A stretch of 21,387 nucleotides of DNA from Chara braunii (lineage: Eukaryota > Streptophyta > Charophyceae > Charales > Characeae). The translations under genes were made by a program, and so were the position numbers. The stretch lies in contig BFEA01000022.1 in NCBI GenBank assembly GCA_003427395.1, forward strand, positions 2,600,968-2,622,354. Direction: 5' to 3'. This document shows positions 18,308 to 21,387 of this stretch, one piece after another (positions within the stretch are counted from its first letter, which is position 1; each line of letters opens with the position of its first letter). Under the pieces are notes generated by a model. That model was given only the letters and a program-made list of their open reading frames with translations. It had not been told where the DNA came from and made no database searches.

Positions 18308-19121
18308 TTGCCTGCATTACACCAAACCGAGACACTTAGTCCCACATTGCTTTATATTGCAGTAGGGAAACCAGCAAAGGGGGTAGAGACATCATCAGCA
18401 CACTTTACAGACAGAGAGGCTCAACATGGAAGTGCAGGTCCAACGAATTCTGATCCCACTCAACAAACCTCTCTTGAGACCCCATCTAATGCTAATTCCA
18501 AGGCTGAGAAATTGCACATCCTCTACAAGGAGCCTTGGGTGGATTCGAAAGAAATTGACTTTCATGCTCTTTTGTTGCGTTGGGCTCACATGAAGCAAGA
18601 ACGCGCGCAAGGGAGAACGAAGTTGATCTTCTTCAAACTCCGCATTAATGGTCGTTACATCCGTGCACTGGCTGATTGTGGTGGAACCGCCAACTACTTC
18701 TCACCGCACAACATTCATAAGGCACGGTTGGGAATGAAGCAAGTGTCTTTGTAGAATCCTTGTCGGACCCAAGTGGGCAGCCAATATTTTGTCACATCTA
18801 CGCGTGCAGTCAAAGATGTGCGCACTACCTTTGATGAAGACCGCACAATCACGCATGAGTTGAACTTCTATGTCCTTTCGATGCGGTTAATGGTTTGGGC
18901 TCGTTGCAGGCCCGATGTGAAAGAACCACGTGGAATGATTCACAATTCATGGTCAAAGATGCCATGGGGATCGAGTGTCTAGTCCTCTTGGACAAGCTGC
19001 ACGCATCCCAAGTGACTTTCTCAATCAATGAAATTCTGCAAAGAGTGGCGTAGGCGCAAAGTTAATGAGCAAATGTATATAGCCCTTGTTAGGCCTGCTC
19101 ATGTGCCTTTTATTTTTGTTG
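18308..19121 (+). pseudogene. pol, aspartic protease (element B)
   Basis: This is open in the -1 frame relative to gag from 18308, overlapping the gag end. It holds EPWVDSKEIDFHALL, then the protease region with ALADCGGTANYF, again Asp-Cys-Gly at the active site. A TAG at 18752-18754 interrupts. The frame continues with QVGSQYFVTSTRAVKDVRTTF, then a deletion of about a dozen bases before the PFDAV block shifts it (element A: DKCPFDAVLGLGW). The remainder (VTFSINEIL) fades into the foreign segment at about 19122. GGGAAAC at 18365-18371 is in the phase of a -1 slippery heptamer but directly follows the gag TAG. Confidence 0.72.
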
Positions 19122-19540
19122 CACATAATGATTCTATTTTGCATGCCGTTTCCACCTAAGTATGGAAGGCCGAAGGCGCAAAAGTGCTCTTTTGTTTGAT
19201 TGAGAGAATTTTCGCATAAAGTCTTTGAGGATCCCAAACAGCCCGGCGGTCGCTGGCTACGGCGAGCGGCCGTACTTTTTGTGGTTTGCTACTGATAGCC
19301 TACTTGTCCCAATGTATGGCATTCGCTTAGAAATCTAAGCGAAGAAGGACTTCGTACTCGTACCTTCCGAGGTGTTCCAGCACATAGCGAGATTACGAGG
19401 CTCATATTCGAACCTCGCGATGCTTTTTGGACTTTATCTTCATCTCTTGTGATTGAGAAATGAGAGATGGACTTTCTTCTTTCTCTCTCCAGATATAATT
19501 GAGTCTAGAGAGTGGGTAAGTAAACAAGATAACACGCCGC
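19122..19540. other. Foreign hairpin-rich segment in the pol linker of element B
   Basis: Homology to element A's Ser/Thr linker stops near 19121 (TTTTTGTTGC) and resumes near 19540 (CGCTGCAACTACTTC). The repeated GTTGC/GCTGC may be an imperfect 5-bp target duplication. The insert has no ORF but holds several stems: TTCCA/TGGAA (19150-19167), CAAAAG/CTTTTG loop TGCT (19179-19194), GGTCGCT/AGCGGCC (19248-19271), TTCGCTTAGA/TCTAAGCGAA with a 2-base spacer (19322-19343), CGAGG/CCTCG (19396-19417) and CATCTCT/AGAGATG (19441-19469). No terminal inverted repeats or LTR ends are seen. The origin is unknown. Confidence 0.5.
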
Positions 19541-21015
19541 TGCAACTACTTCTATCTCTACTGGATCTACTTCTAGTCCAAACAATATTGCTTCAAATCC
19601 TATTTTTTTGGCTACACCTATGCAATCCAGTATGCTTGCACCAGAATCTGATGATCCACCTTCGGAGGTCCCATCAGAGATCCGCAGGCTTCTCAACCAA
19701 TCCCCTGAAGTTTTGGCCGAACCACGTGGAGTTCCCGTGCGTCTGGTCCGACACAAGATTGAGTTGATAGAAGGCAACACTCCTCCAAAGGGTTGTGTCT
19801 ATCGAATGAGCTCATGTGAATTGGAGGAGTTGCGAAAGAAGATCAATGACAGGCTTGAAAAAGGTTGGATCAAGCCAAGCGAATCCGAATTCGGTGCACC
19901 AGTTATGTTTGTCCCTACGAAAGGAGGCAAGTTACGGATGTGTATCGATTACCGCGGGCTGAATAATGCATACCCTTTGCCACACATTGATGATCTGCTT
20001 GATGTTGCAGATGGATGCAAGGCCTTTAGCAAGATCGATCTCAAGTCTGGTTAGCACCAGCATAAAACTGCATTCAAAACTCGCGATGGGCTGTACGAAT
20101 TTACCGTCATGCCCTTCGGCCTCACGAATGCACCGACCACCTTCCAAAGTCTCATGGACAAGGTGTTTCACAATCAGATCAATTGATTTGTTGTTGTTTA
20201 TTTGGATGGCATACTAATCTTCAGCAAATTGATTGAGGAACACATGAGACACCTTGAGGAAGTGTGACACCTTGAGGAAGTGTGACACCTTGAGGAAGTG
20301 TTGCAGATCCTCAAGGATGCGTAGCTCCATCTCAACTTAGAGAAATCTGAGTCGTGGAGGGACATCGTCATCTACCTTGGACTTTGGTTGTCCGCTGCAG
20401 GACTAGAGCCTGAGGCAACCAAAGTGGAGGTCATCCGCAAATGGCCTCAACCGGCAAATGTCCGAGAGTTGCGTTCTTTTCTTGGTCTCACGTCGTACTA
20501 CATTAAGTTTGTGCCTAAATTCTCTATCATCGCCCGTTCGCTGTCCAAATTGACAAGCACAAACGTGTCTTACACGTGGGATGGGGAATGCACAACCGCC
20601 TTCCAAGGCCTTGGTGAGTCATCCGGTGCTCCGTATTGCAGATCCCAAACTTACATTCGTAGTAACTACGGATGCAAGCTTGTATCGGATCGGTGAAGTG
20701 CTGCAGCAAAATGATGGTGACAACTTACGTCCGCTTGAACACTACAGCAAACGCATGCCCAGTCACAAGGTAGCTGCCTCCACCTACATGTGATAACTCT
20801 ATGCCTTGAGAGAGGTACTAAATCATTGGAAACACTACCTCTTGGGTCACCATCTACTACATTGACCCCCTGGCTGCATGAGATTGATGTGTATGATTTT
20901 GAGCTTAAACACAAGAAAGGTTGTTACAATGGCGTTGCAGATGCTTTGTCTTGCCACCATGAGTACATGACTTACCTTGTGGGTTCCTACCAAAGGTGGC
21001 AACTGGGAATTTTTT
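19541..21015 (+). pseudogene. pol, RT and RNase H (element B), decayed
   Basis: Order: linker, [108 protein letters not shown], the RNase H block with LYALREVLNHWKHYLLGH, and DVYDFELKHKKGCYNGVADALS. Damage relative to element A: five residues lost after GLN; 24 bases lost between two CCAG copies (about 20059, next to a TAG); a stop before FVVVYLDG; the second catalytic Asp of YLDD is Gly; an 18-bp triplication with two stops; a frameshift near 20600; and a deletion inside RNase H around 20850. The RNase H C-terminal half shows what element A lost to its antisense segment. No integrase follows. Confidence 0.88.
20248..20301 (+). repeat. Three perfect 18-bp tandem copies in RT
   Basis: GACACCTTGAGGAAGTGT is present three times head to tail, where element A has one diverged copy (AGCACCTTGAGGAAGTCA). 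Each junction creates an in-frame TGA (HLEEV then stop). Perfect identity implies a recent slippage event. Confidence 0.95.
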
Positions 21016-21387
21016 GAATACTTGTACCTTACCTACCCAAACCTTCTTTGAAAACTAACCACCCATACCCGCTGTATAGATGACCTATCGGCCTACCGGA
21101 CCTTTACCCATCCTTACCTGCTAAAAAAAAAAAAAGTGTACCCGTACCTGCCCTACCTGAACCCCTTCAGACTGTAACTGCCCATAACTGGCCATGGACT
21201 TTCTATTTCAAAACTACCCATAGCCACCTACACCCAAACCTTTTGTTAACCACCTGTACTGTACCCAACCAATTTTTTTTCACCCCTACCCACCCATACC
21301 CACTCACAATTGTATGCACCCACCCATAACAATCCACACTTGTGACCCACCCTCCCCTATCCACCCCTAACTGTCTTCAACCGCCCC
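21016..21387. repeat. C-rich, G-poor degenerate TACC/CCCA repeat
   Basis: After RNase H the top strand becomes strongly C-rich and G-poor, with scattered TACC, ACCC and CCCATACC words, a poly-A run (about 21122-21135) and a T8 run. There is no ORF. CCCC-TA-CCC-A-CCC-ATA-CCC at 21283-21301 gives a four-run G-quadruplex motif on the minus strand. It could be simple satellite that truncated element B, or an insertion within it. Confidence 0.6.

Larger units (their letters stand above)
16520..18365 (+). pseudogene. gag polyprotein of element B, broken
   Basis: The ATG at 16520 (MPASTRSQ) matches element A's start. A GA repeat codes for a long alternating Arg-Glu run, then come the coiled-coil-like region (KVQYQFFYEKALKREEEE) and a Ser tract from a TTC repeat where element A has three Ser. 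A TGA at 17462-17464 and a frameshift follow in the capsid-like region, with a TAA at 17556-17558. The frame is then open from 17559 to TAG at 18363-18365, containing LNKWLKATPVATLEELL and LFATPDLEMTAQSCLDVIKG. The zinc knuckle reads CLHYTKPRHLVPHC: the second Cys is Tyr, so zinc binding is lost. Element A keeps the full CCHC. Confidence 0.82.
13497..21015 (+). mobile_element. Element B: second Ty3/gypsy element of the same family, decayed
   Basis: It shows the same order as element A: LTR, PBS, leader with intron signals, gag, protease, RT, RNase H, with clear protein similarity throughout. It is more damaged: many stops and frameshifts, a lost zinc-knuckle Cys, YLDG in RT, deletions, a TIR transposon in the leader and a foreign segment before RT. 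Recognisable sequence ends near 21015 after RNase H. No integrase or 3' LTR is in view, so it is truncated there or continues past the C-rich tract. Confidence 0.88.

Noticed and set aside
19380-19430. tRNA or tRNA-derived SINE (TTCGAA in a T-arm-like stem)
   Set aside because: The loop is 12 bases instead of 7, and no A box or cloverleaf can be drawn on either strand.
19620-19690. Hammerhead ribozyme (CTGATGA near 19650)
   Set aside because: The required GAAA box and stem arrangement do not follow, and the word lies in the RT-proximal coding linker.

Overview
The window looks like repeat-dominated nuclear DNA of a green-lineage plant. It carries two related Ty3/gypsy LTR retrotransposons whose primer-binding site matches plant initiator-Met tRNA, plus a fragment with a GIY-YIG nuclease domain, long leaders with GT-AG splice signals, and no recognisable intact host gene. 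The gag/pol wording reminds me of charophyte algae such as Chara, but that is recollection, not a search result.

Layout. 1-9403 is element A. It has a partial 5' LTR (1-535), PBS (537-548), a leader with a probable intron (1078-1838), gag (1863-3686), protease (3602-4585), RT and the start of RNase H (4566-5576), the integrase C-terminal end (7575-8093), PPT and a complete 3' LTR (8089-9403). The rest of RNase H and the integrase core are missing. In their place is a 2-kb antisense segment (5577-7574) coding for an acidic/basic N-terminal region plus a GIY-YIG domain, most like the 5' half of a Penelope-like element. The two LTRs are about 97% identical although gag-pol is broken in several places.

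9404-13496 is the DNA between the elements. Its main feature is a 1.65-kb array (about 9567-11225) of about 24 hairpin units of roughly 60 bp. Each unit has the loop CATAAGTTG, but the flanking arms differ from unit type to unit type while staying self-complementary. Six unit types recur in the same order in three higher-order copies. After the array come low-coding DNA, a hairpin-dense GC-rich block (12740-13150) containing a possible three-way junction, and a short Ala-rich ORF cut off by the next LTR.

13497 to about 21015 is element B, a more decayed relative in the same orientation. It has a 5' LTR (13497-14537), mutated PBS, leader intron (15066-15814), gag, protease and RT/RNase H, but no integrase or 3' LTR in view. 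A 681-bp TIR transposon with a TA duplication (15836-16516) sits directly upstream of its gag ATG. An unrelated hairpin-rich segment of about 420 bp interrupts the protease/RT linker, and its RT is damaged (YLDD is YLDG). 21016-21387 is C-rich, G-poor degenerate repeat.

None of the coding regions looks functional as read. The most unusual signals are the structure-conserving hairpin array, the gypsy/GIY-YIG chimera, and the spliceable, hairpin-bearing leader shared by both retrotransposons.
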